From Diploscapter coronatus (taxonomy: Eukaryota; Nematoda; Chromadorea; Rhabditida; Rhabditidae), in NCBI GenBank assembly GCA_964036155.1, contig OZ038423.1:56311249-56375248 (forward strand): a stretch of DNA of 64,000 nucleotides, given 5' to 3'. Shown piece by piece: positions 29,085-40,600 of this stretch (position 1 is the stretch's first letter; every line of letters starts with the position of its first letter). Under the pieces are notes generated by a model that did no database searches, had not been told where the DNA came from, and was given only the letters and a program-made list of their open reading frames with translations. The position numbers were made by a program, and so were the translations under genes.

Positions 29085-31521
29085 CAGATACAGTCATACC
29101 AGTACCGATAGTAATATTCCTGTTCGGGTTTCGACTGCTTGTAGTCAAATTTCTGGATTTTGATAATGATCCACTGATTCTCCTTCCCACATCTTTTCAT
29201 CCACAAAATCATCTCCTCCGAGTTTTTCGACTTGAAATTCACCCTGCAAAATTAGTTACTCGTTTTTTATCATGTCCGATCAAAAAATTGAAGTTTGTTT
29301 TTCAGATACTTGTTAAAAGTGTGTTATCTTGGACTGAAATGAAGATTAATGAGCCCCAAACTTCAGTTGTTGTATCGCAAACAAAAATCAATGGAAATTA
29401 GATTTCGATTTCACAAGACAAGTCCTTGAAAAAGTTCTAAAAATTACATAAAATCTAAAATTTATAAAAAAAAAAATGACTTTTCCAAATTTAACCTTTT
29501 CCCGAAAAAAATTCTTGGAAAACTTTATCTTCAAATAGTAAATATTCTTGAAGAAAAAAAACTTTAATTTTTAATATAAGAAAAAACGAGAATTTGTCTA
29601 AAGCTCACAATTCAATAGGGCTATTCTCCAGCTGCCTCCTTGCAATGACGTCATCATTTGGAATCGCCCCGACCAATCGATCATAAATGTCCGTTGCAAT
29701 CGGTGTGTAGCAGTTGAAGCCCTGCACCAAACAGTCCACGTTCTGCAGGCCGTTTTCGTGGATGTACTGGAAGAGTGGATTATTTGAAAATTCAGATCTT
29801 TTTTTTTCGAAAATTTAGATAATTCTAATTTTTGAATGTTTCAATAGAGCATCATTTTAACGAATTGCATCTTGAGAAGATTTTCTCATCGCTTTTAAAC
29901 GAAAAAAAACCAAAATGATTCTTTCCTGTAAATATTCGGGTAACAATAATTTTTGTTAAACGAAAAATAATCATGAATTCGTTTTAGCAGCTGAATATTC
30001 ACATCAAAATAATTACGATTTTGATGGCTTACCCTGATTATCAAAGGCAACTTCTCCTCTGCGTAATGGGTTAATTTGCGCATGTAAATAGCAAGCCGCT
30101 GGGCATGAGCTTTCGAGAGAATTTCCAGAATGTCGAATTTTTGGGTGCACAGATCTATCGAGAGGATCTGAAAGATACAAATTTTTGTAAACTAAAGCTT
30201 TCTAAAAAATTAGTTTTCTAGAGAATTTGAACAATTTTAAAAAGGGACAACTTTTTGAATTTTGCTAAAATTAATACAAAAATTTACCGGATACCCTTTC
30301 CAAAATTCATCCAACAGAAGTTCCATTGGGAAGTCGTCGTTTCTCACGTGGAAATGTGCGGTGCGATAGCCTGAATTTTTTCCTCAGAAAAAAATCAATA
30401 AAAAATATTGATCTTCACGAAAAATACCTTTCATAATTTCCTTCTCCTTCAAGGCCTTCAGGCATTCTTCGTTGAAAACGATACCGCCCCCGAAGTCGTC
30501 TTTATGATAGATCGTGGTCCGGTATTTCGAGAGGCTCTCTTCGAGTCTGATCTGGTGCGCGAATTTCAGGTAGTACTAAAAATGCTTGAGAAAAAACATT
30601 CTGGAAGTTTCCAGAAACAATCTTTAATGTCCAAATAATTCCAAAATTCTGATTTCTAGAACAAAACTAGATAAAATGATTTAAAGCTTACATGAGACGC
30701 CGATTCGATTTCGATGTAGGGCAGAGCGAGTTCGCAGAATTTGAACAGGCTCTCGTAGTTCTCCGGGTCGTCCTTGCATTTCAACTCGAACAGTTGCAGT
30801 TTGCGATACCTTCCATCGCTCAGAGTCTGCTCAGTGGGAATTCCAGCTAAAAAAATCGATAAGGGGCGAGGCTTGAAAATCGAAAATTGCAAAATCAGGG
30901 CATAATCTTCGCAAGTCTTCAAAATACAGGATTTTTTAAAGAAGTTCTGAAAAATGACTTTTTCCAAACGATCCGTAGACCGCATCCGTCAAATCATCGA
31001 CGCTTTTGCAGTCCTCTTCTTTGAAGTCGTTGCCGAAGTAGATGTTGAACAGCACGTATTCCTTGGACTTCCGTCCAACCAGAGCGCATTCGAGATCGAC
31101 TCGGACAAATTCCTAAAAGCAATTTCTTTCTCGAAGTTAGCATAATTACAGTACCCTAAAATATATTATCTCTTCTTCCCTAACTATTGCCCTACGCAAA
31201 ATGTCTTAATTTTCCAAAAGGTACAGTAACCCTACCGTATTCTTCTCCAGATTTGTGACGCACCTCCAGAATCGCGCGTAGAAGAACCTCATTGCCGGAC
31301 CGACCTCCAAATGACGTCTCACTGCTCCTCCCTAAAATGACTGTATTTTCAGGCATTTGAAACAAATCTGGTACGGGGAAGAACTCGTACCAGATTAATT
31401 TCATGGTACGGTAAAAGGTCCGTACCAGATTGTTATTGGCGTGCAGTAGGCGAGCGGCGCTTCGATGATCCAACCGATCGAAAACGCACAGCAGCAGCTC
31501 CTTTGGGATCGCTTTCAGCAT
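29085..31521 (-). CDS. F-box-like protein of a nematode-type family
   Basis: The protein begins MLKAIPKELLLCVFDRLDHR, then AARLLHANNNLVRTFYR, an N-terminal F-box pattern (short helix with Pro, then a leucine-rich segment, residues about 1-40). F-box proteins act as substrate adaptors of SCF (Skp1-Cullin-F-box) ubiquitin ligases. About seven exons follow with good GT/AG flanks and encode a roughly 370-residue protein. The remaining 300 residues contain aromatic- and charge-rich stretches such as KSKEYVLFNIYFGNDFKEED and a C-terminus ending YYYRYWYDCI, as in fast-evolving nematode F-box families. I cannot assign the C-terminal domain. The gene sits between tpk-1 and trxr-2 orthologues, genes I recall as adjacent in C. 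elegans, so it was probably inserted there. The start follows a weak AG acceptor; the ATG is the first in frame. Confidence 0.7.
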
Positions 31522-32052
31522 GTTTACTCTGGTTTAAAACATGAACTCAGGAAAGGCACAAAATCAGGGATAGACGAAATTTAGAGTAAATTTAAAGAGA
31601 AAGATATTTCGCTCAGCCCTACCAAGAAGGTCCACGAAGAATGACAGATCAATGTACAAAACAATTAGCAAAGTGGCCAAAATAGGCAAATAAGAAAAAA
31701 CCACTGCAAAACGCTATGTAAGTCGATAATAATCGACAAACATGGACACGACAAAGTTCAAGTGCGTGAAAATCTAGGCTCTATTCGATCTGTTGTTAAT
31801 GATAACCACTATCCCATTAAATTAGTTCTAAGAATAAGATGGATTTCTTTAAAAACAAAAAAATCAATAAATTCCAGGTTTATCCGTATTTCAATCAGCT
31901 TTTGGCAAAATTTCGACAGTTTTAAGGCACTAGATTATAAAATATCACTTGAAGAACGGAAACAAGCTATCTTTTTGAAAAAGATATAAAGGTAAAGAAA
32001 TAAATGATGCATTTATCAAATGTGTTCGATTTTACCGTAATGCCTTGTCCAA
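31522..32052. other. Spacer between F-box gene and tpk-1
   Basis: 531 bp containing the tpk-1 3' UTR and the F-box gene 5' flank. Short AT-rich open frames only; nothing else supportable. Confidence 0.5.
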
Positions 32053-33254
32053 TTACAGTATGCTTTCTTCGAGCTCCAGTGTGATGAGCAATGGTGCAGT
32101 GGATTTGATGCTGATTTTGTCGGATGTCAATTCGTTTGAGGAGCTTACAAGGCCTCCAAACTCGAGTATGGTATTTTCTAGAGGAAATACGTTTACAAAG
32201 TATTTCATTTGTAATGTTTTAATTCTTTTCGACAAATATTTATAATTTTTCTCACCAACATCCCACTTCAGTCCTTTGGTCGTTGCCATCGTTTTCTTTT
32301 GGCAAATCGGTATGATCCCGGCGACATTTGTTAGGAAAGACCGATCTACTTCGATTTGGCTTTCACCCTGAAAAAATCAAATAACAAAGATTAAAAATAA
32401 GTAAATAAATAAAAATACCTCGCCAACAACGAAGGCAATATTGACCCCGTCGAGCACGAAAACTTGGAATCCAAAATGTTCTCGAGCCTTCAGCAGGGTG
32501 TTCACGGTTTGCATGACGTGGTCGAATCGGCCCTGAAAATAAAACTATTTTTTTTTGTAAAGGACGAACTTGAACAATTTTTAACGGGAGAACTTTGTGA
32601 AAAGAGCAATTTCCGGAAAAATAAATTAATTAACAAATTTTCAAATTTGAAAAGAACAAACTTCATAAATTTAAAAATATGAAAGGAGTAAATTCGAAAA
32701 GGCTGAGTTAAAAAAACTCGATAAAAAAATAACCTGCAATCCTCCAAAAATGACGATCCTCTTTACGGGATTTTCTGCATCGATCGCCATGAGGTGAATG
32801 GCCTTGTACAGATCGTTGTGATCCTGGTCGGGGGTGTGGATGACTCTGAAAAATTGCGATTTTTTTGCCAAAACTTGAAAAGTGCCCACTTGCAAATGTT
32901 CTCCCACTCCTTAAGTTTTTCCGCATCCACTGAGTCGAAATCTCCACTGATCACATGAGGTACTTGGAGGTGGTCTTGTCTGGAAAATTACAGTAACCCA
33001 AAAAAGAGCCAATAAAGTCCAAGTGTTCAATTTTCTGCTCGAAAATTTCGAATTTAAGCAAGAAGATCAGATTAAAAATCTCAAGACAAGTATTCTTTCA
33101 GGGAGAAAATCTGTTCGCCTCACCTTTTCATGATGACATTCGCCGCTCCGTCGGTTAAATACCGTCTTCTGGCTTCGTTCCAAAGCTGCCTCCATTTGGC
33201 CGTCTCCCCCGTCATCGGACCGTTCAGCCAAATACACGCGGATTCTCCTTTCAT
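32053..33254 (-). CDS. tpk-1: Thiamine pyrophosphokinase
   Basis: Transfers pyrophosphate from ATP to thiamine, making the cofactor thiamine diphosphate in the cytosol. Six exons encode about 240 residues. Family motifs in order are LWNEARRRYLTDGAANVI (N-terminal part of the ATP domain), ISGDFDSV, VIHTPDQDHNDLYKAI, the GGL-GRFDHVMQTVNTLL motif split over two exons, and in the C-terminal thiamine-binding domain TTKGLKWDV and FGGLVSSSNEL. The protein ends at TAA (32,053-32,055). Exon joins checked by phase include CK|VIHTPDQD and DV|ENTILEF. The N-terminus is uncertain. The start used (ATG 33,252-33,254, MKGESACIWLNG) has no pyrimidine-rich acceptor before it, and a well-flanked upstream segment at 33,466-33,546 may be the true first exon. 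Confidence 0.88.
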
Positions 33255-33465
33255 GTTTTTTTTTTCTTTTCAAACTCAGCCCCCATTTTTAACAAAGTCA
33301 GTAATTAGAAATTAAAACAAAAAAACCTGTCCTTTCTTGAATGACTAGAAAACTATTTTTTAATTAACCCTACAACAGAATTACTTTAATTTCATGCACT
33401 GAATTTACAGTGGGTTTGTGCAAAATGAAAATTTCGTGATTTTTATTTTTTTTCTTAAGTTGTAC

Positions 33466-33546
33466 CTGAATTCGAAAAAATCTCCGTCGGCCGCCATATT
33501 GAAGTTGCCATTCTTCCGAGTCGATTTTGGGCATGGACCTTAAAAT
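33466..33546 (-). CDS. Possible first exon of tpk-1
   Basis: Bounded by TTTTTCAG on one side and GTACAAC on the other, and GC-richer than its surroundings. Three frames contain an ATG: MPKIDSEEWQLQYGG (ends phase 0), MATSIWRPTEIF (phase 1) and MAADGDFFEF (phase 2). The phase-1 frame would join in frame if the next exon began after ATGAAAG, giving GESACIWLNG. That acceptor lacks a pyrimidine tract, so the join is not secure. Confidence 0.3.
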
Positions 33547-34648
33547 CTGAAAAATCAAGCATTTTCCGAGGTTTTTGCTATTTACAAAATAAACTTCTCG
33601 GATATTTTATCGCGACTTTACGCTGATTTTCATTCACTTTGAACCTAAAATTCTGGTCCACAAATAGGGTGATTTATTCAAAAATTCAAAAGATGGCGAT
33701 TTTACGAATTCAGATTTTGAAATGACGAGAAAATCTGGAATAACACGAAGAATGAAATGGATAGGGAAAGATTGGGCGGATTTTTTGAAGCGAAAAACGA
33801 TCAAAAATTTGAAAAACTACCACTCGAAAATGTGTGGTTTTGGCGGGATTCAGAAAAGTTTAGGACTTAATAAAGCTCTATAAAACTCCCAATAAAATTG
33901 TTCTAGAAGAACTAAAACAACACCGAGGCTTTCTGGAAATTATAAGAAAAGGAGAGATAAAATTCGAAAATGCTCTGAAAAGCAGGATAAAACAATGAAT
34001 AAATTATACCATTTTGGATGAAAATGATAAACACTAGTCTGTCATCTAAAACCTTCACTTTATATTGTGTAGAGAATAAATATGCTAACTCCTGGAAAGG
34101 AAATAACTTAGAGAAATGGCAAAATGACTTGAAAGTCCGAATTAACTCTTATTTTATCGCAACAATGACGAAATTCGGATTTTCCGGCAAAATCAATATA
34201 AATTTTGCCTAGGTTGTACAATATACGAAATACATGGCTCTAGAATAGGATAAAATACAATTACGTAAACTTAATATAAAAGTAAACTTCTGGAAAGTTC
34301 CGAATACGCTTTCTAAAAATACTAACTTTCCAAAGTTCCAAAATACTTGACCATCCATTAAGTTTTTGAAATAAAGACTTCATTCTTTGACTTCTACGAT
34401 ATTTTCACTATGTCCTAAAATGGGGTGAAGTAAAGACGCATGTTAATGTCGAATTTCAACAACCTATTGGATGAGCCAAGATAAATAAATAACTCTGATT
34501 TTACACAGCCAACCTTGTCCTTCAAAATACGATTTTATTCGTGAATTTGTTCAGCTCAAATGAGCTGGTGCGGAGCGGAATTGTTCTGGAAAAATGCGGA
34601 ACTTGCGGATCATTCCAGAACAGGACTCAATCGAATTGTTTCCGTCCA
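33547..34648. other. Spacer between tpk-1 and unc-32
   Basis: Holds the unc-32 3' UTR, with a minus-strand AATAAA at about 34,529-34,534, roughly 115 bases after the stop. It also holds an inverted repeat built on TGGAAAGTT / AACTTTCCA near 34,290-34,341, related to copies near 61.1 and 63.2 kb. No further gene seen. Confidence 0.5.
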
Positions 34649-37600
34649 TTATAGCTGCTCCTCGAGCGCTCGCTCCTCTTCCAGAATCTTTTCGAACGAA
34701 AATGGCGTGAACGGGTAGCCCTCACCACGATAGAACTTCGACTGGAACTCGACCCTGGAAAATTATTTTTTAAATTTTCATCAAAAAATTCAAGCAAATC
34801 CAAGAATAAAAAATCAAACCAATGCAATCGGAGCGCGTGAAGGAACGCGGAGAGACCCTCCATGAGAACGAGAATGAAGACGGACAGGAAGGCGAAAATG
34901 AAGAACAACACATATGTCACGATTGCACCCATGTAGCCCTCCACGCTGCAAGAAGATAAATAAATTACAAAAATCAATTAATCATTTTCATAAAACATCT
35001 AACAATGGCTATTTTGATGTTTTTTCCAGAACAATGAAGTTCAAATTCTTCTAATGAACTTTGAAAGAAGATTCATTTCTGATGTTCTAGAAAAAAAGCG
35101 AGTAAATTTAAATTTAAATTTAAATACGATATTTTAGAGAAAAAAACCTAATCTTCTAACTCACCTGAACGCATGTGCGAATACCATTTTCCATAAAACT
35201 TCGGAGAGCTCTGTAAGGAAAATCGTTATGCTTAAGGAATTGATCTTGGACATTACAAATGAGAAGATAGTCCATCTTTCATTACCAGAATTTTTGTTCA
35301 GAATTAGCATAGGAACCTCTTTTTCGTTTTTTCTTTCCAAAAGATAAAGTTCTTACGAGCATGAGCCAGGGAAAGTGCCCACAATCGGAGGTAGGACGCG
35401 GTGTGCGAAACGCAACCGAGCACGAACTCGATCGTATGAATGGCTTGGTATACCATTATGTCGCCCATGTTGAACTGAAAAAAAACAATATTTAGGATTT
35501 GTTGTTTTTTTCTGAAGTTTAACCAAATTCAAATTGGTTATCATCTCTTATTGCTTCTAGGATAAATACCCTGATCTTTAAGAAATTAAAGTTTTTTCCT
35601 AAATTATTTAAAATACCTCCAACCCCATTTTTCTATAATAAGAGAATCAATTTTTGAAAAGAATAGCCCTACCGGTCCATCGCCGTGTCCGTGTCCACCG
35701 TCGTGCGATTTGGGTTGGTGGTTTTGGGTTTGTTCATCCGTATGAACGACCTCGGCCTCGTCGCCGTTCATGTCCGCACGGACGCTCTAAAAACGTTTAA
35801 AATGCGCTCCTTTTAATTTTTACTAAAATCACCACCTTCACATAAAAGCGAGTAATCAAAAATAAATTTTCACAAAAACCATTTTTAATTAAGACTAATA
35901 AAATTATCCTTGATTACAGCATGACATGCAAGATTACAACGGAGTGTGGAAATTAGAAAAGCTGGACTTCACACCAACATAACATTTACAAGACATGCGA
36001 AAAAACACTTGGAGTTGCGAAATACCTTATAGGAAAAGACATGAATTGTTTTTAGGCGCTTTTAAAAAATTAAATTAAAAAAAACGTCAGTCTATTTTTC
36101 AAGAAAATAGAAAAGTCCGTTTTTCTCAAACAAATCAAACCTGCTGCTGTCGAATTAGCTGGTATTTGGCTGCCTTTTGGTGGCGCAAAATCTCGAGGCC
36201 GGGCTTGACGAAAAGCATCACTGGGACACTCATCAGCGCAACCACAAACAGCACTGTTTCTACGTACCTCTGGAAATGAACGACAAAAATAAGGAGGGAC
36301 TTTTGTAAAGAGTGTTGGAAGAAAATAGAATGTCGATTTTTTCCAAATAGTTCAGCAAGTCGCGCTGGAAATAAGTTAGACGTTGATTTTTCCCGATTTG
36401 TATTTCGCACTTCCTATACCTTTCAGTGCAATTTATAACCAAGAAGCTTTCACCAATCACCACCAAATCAAGATAACCGTGTGTTAGTGCCAAAATTGCT
36501 GTGAAGCGTGAATTTTGTTATCAGCAGTTTTCGTGAACAGAAAAATAACGTTCAAATATCCCATTTTGGCGTCTTTCTAATGCGTATTTCACCACAACAA
36601 CTAAATGCAAGCCACCAATTCCCATTTCAAGCAATTAATTCACAGCACGACATCAAAAACCACCTGCACCAACCCTGGGTGCAATTCTGCTCACCAATTG
36701 CCTATGTCCCGAGGCGAGTCTTTCTTTTTCCTCTTTCCAGAGAATGTACGGTTTGGCGAATAGCATGACTGGTACACACGCTATTGCCACCAGTACAAAC
36801 AGGGGTTCGAAGAAGGACTTAAAATTTTTGGTAATTAAAAAATCATAAAAAGAGGCTATTCAATTTCCGCAACTTCGCTTTGCACGATTTGGAAAATATC
36901 AAGTTTTAAAAAATTAAGTAAAATAACTCAAAATGATAATAAATTTCTGTTTGGGTAATCTAGTAAATTAGATCAGTTTTAAAAACTACTGAATATCTCT
37001 GCAGTAAAACAGTAAAAAGAAAACTAAAAATCCATATTACGCGCAATTTTAAGTAAAAAAAACCAATAAATGGAAAATGCTCGTACCTGTCCGGGATACC
37101 AGAAATTCAAATAGCACTGTGGAACGGTTTCGCCTTTTTCATTCACGAATCCAGATGGGCGCGATTTCATCATGAACATATTTATAAGGCCTGAAAAATT
37201 GTCTTTTTTTCAAATTTCGCAACCTTTCCGATAATAAACCTTTTCCAAAAATGATGCATTTTTCTAATTCATAAAATTTGAAACAAACCAATCAACAAAG
37301 ACGGTGCACAGCTCGCTCCAGGATAGGTGTAGCCGAGCACGGAACCGCCCTGAAAATCAATGAATTCTTATCGGTCTATTGATGTTTCTTTTTTCTAAAT
37401 TTTACCTCCCACGAAAAGAATAGCCACTTGACGATGATCTCCAGACAGAGGTAGATGAAGATGCATGAGAGGAAGAGCATTTGCGGGATGAACATGAACT
37501 TGATGTCCAGGTCCGACTTGAAGTATCTGAAAAATTTTATCTTTTTCTTAATTTTTCAAATTATTTTCCTTCAAAAATTCAGAAACTCGTATAAAAATCG

Positions 37601-40600
37601 ATTTTCCTGCAAAAAATTAAAGGAAAATCGATTTTTATTTAAAAAAAAAAAAAAAACTTACTTATGATTGTAAAAGCTGAGAATCAATCCAAATGTCATT
37701 TGGGCGATTCCGAGCAGGACGGACATTTTCATCTTCATCGAGTTCAGGAAGGTCAGCTTGTTCGTCTCCGCCAGGTTCCACACCGGGTCCACGCCGATCG
37801 GGTAGGGAGAGCCCTGGAAAATAAATATCTTATTCAGTACATTTTTACCTATGCTCCAAATAATTCCTTTCCCTATAATTTCTTACTTGATACGTTCCAA
37901 AGTATACATCTTTTCTTAAAAATAATGTTTCACATGTTCCACAAAAATGGTAGTTTTAATTAAAAAAAGATGTCCAGATCACAAATCTAAAGGGGTACAA
38001 AACCTATCGCAAATTTCAGAATTTTCAAAAATCCATTTTTCACATGGATTAAACTAGAAGAGAGCTTTAATGATAGGGATTTGCTAATTTGTGGAAATCT
38101 AAATCATATTGTAGCATATTATTAAAATTTTCACCAAATAAGCGACTTCCGGGTTCATCATGAGGACTTTTTCGGGGGGCCATTTCTCCAGATCATCGTG
38201 GTTGAACTCGTTCACCCAGCTCGAGTCAAACAGGGCTAGCGACTGAAAAAAAGAAATTTTAAAAGTCACTTCTTAAAGATATAATAAAATAGTCTTTTTC
38301 CTTAAAAATTACAAATTTAAATGGTTGCCCCTTTTAAAAATAGAGGAGAAATAGCGTAAAGAAAAAATGTTCTTTTTTCTTGCAAGATAAAACATCATTT
38401 TCCTTAGAAATCCAAAGTGTCAATATAAAAATCAAACAATTTAAAAAAAAAAACCTTAGCGAAAATGTCATTGTAGAGGAATCCGGTGTAGATCGAGAAC
38501 GCCCCCATCAAGAATATGACGTAACGGCCGCCGAAGAACGTTTGGAAGATCGGAAAATATTTAAATTAAACTCATGATTTCGCAAAACTTGTAACGTTAG
38601 CATCATAGAAGAAAAGATAAGAAGTGTAGAGGCTGGAAAAAAGAAAAGAATATGCCAGAAAAGGAAAGAATTTGATAATCTTTATTATTCTTAGATTGAT
38701 ATAAAGATGCCGTATTTTGGAAATTTGTAAAATTTCTAACCTCATCCTTAATCCTTGCTGCCTCGAGTTGTTTCTCCTTGAGAATGAAGAATAGCGCGGC
38801 AGCCAGCATGATCATTCCGTGACCCATGTCGCCGAACATTACCGCGAACAGGAAGGGGAACGAGATCATCGTGTAGGGGGCTGGAAATTTAAAAAATTTT
38901 CTTAATAACCAATACTTTACATTCGTTTTGTTAAAGAAGTAATGAATCTTGATTTTTTTCAAATTAAAAACGATACATTTTGCATCTTTTAGAGATTATA
39001 TTAAATTTGATCTCTTATTTTAAAAATCAAGAAATTTGAGATTTTTAGAAAAAGGATAGAATTTTAACAAACCTGGATTGATCTCCCTATAAGTCGCCAC
39101 ACCGTACGCATCCACAATATTCTGGAACCCTTTCGTGAATTTGTTGGTCTTGTTGTAGGTGGGCGGTGCCTCGTGGGTGTCCATTTTGTTGAGAATGGAC
39201 GGCACCTGGCTGCCGGACTCTTCCTAAAGTTTTATTTTTCCTTCGGTTTTTAAGTCTCTTCAGAATTTCAAAAATTGAGTTTTTTTTCAGAAATGAGAAG
39301 AATGACATTTGATTTGTTTTTAATTATTTGCAAAAATCTTACCGTGCCCCTCCTCAGAGCCATTTTGATTCTTTCCAGTTCCGCCACGGGACACCAAACT
39401 TCAGCTATTAGGCATTTCTGGAAAAAAAAGAAATGAAAATCTTAAAAATTGATTGTTTTCTCCAATTTTACCTGTGTTACATCGATGTTGAAGAGGTTGA
39501 GGGTGTGGTAGATGGACTTGATTTTTCTAACCTTCGTCAACCACATGCGGAGATTTTTCGAGGCCGCTACCTGAAAACCATGTGTTATCTTCTATTTATT
39601 CAAAACCATTTTCCACTACTTAAAAAAATGAAAAACAGGGCTTAAAATTTTTAGCACTGGCATGTCAGACATAACGGCGAGAAGGAAGTGAGAAAAACTC
39701 TTTCTCGTTGCCTGCCACCGCGACTTTCCACGCTATTTCTCCTTTCTTCTCGCTGTCATGTGTTAACAGGACTATGTCCAAAACTTTAAGGCCTGGTAAG
39801 AAAGTTTAAAACTTGCTCCAAATGAAACAAAACTAGGGTAAATATTGAAAAAAGCTATTTCTCCTCACCAAAACCCTGTGCTTATGGTCCTGGGTCTGTC
39901 CGAGGACGGTCTTCAAATCCTCGATTCGCGTCATCACGCCGATGCTCATTTCTCGTCGCTCCTGGGGTGTGTCGGGGCAGGGGTATAGGGTCGCTCGGAA
40001 ACTAAAAATAGCGAATTTATCAAGTTCACCCTTTAAAAACTTTTGAATTTGTACATTTTACACAAGTTGCTCGTTAAATATTCAGATTTTATAGGTTTCA
40101 ATTTTTTTGTAAAGTAGGAATTTAATTTCTTTTTCTAAAAGTGCCAATTTTTTTCAAAGTACACCCCTTCTTCAAGTTTTATCAAGCTCACCCCTCACAG
40201 ATCTTCTTGACTTTGATCTTGAGTTGGTCGCCCTGGAAGAAGATGATGAACACGGTCTTGTTCACTGGTTCGCCCTGGAAATTTTAAAATCACCATTTTT
40301 CAAAAATGACTATTTTTTTGACAAAGTTGCAACAATCTATAGGGAATTCTATTTTTTTCAACAGTGTCAAAATTTTCTTTTCAAAGCTAACTTTTTCAAT
40401 CCACTTTACAGTACTCCTCAACAAAAGTTTGAAAAACCTACCGTAACTGTATCATTGAGTACGTCGTCGATGTCGGACGTCTTCAGGAACACGTTTCCCC
40501 TACATGCTCTCCACAGCAACTTCTCGAACGCCGGCAATCGCTCCCTTTGAATCACTCCGGCTACGAAGCTGAAAATTCCATGTTTCAGCCCTGCCTCCTT

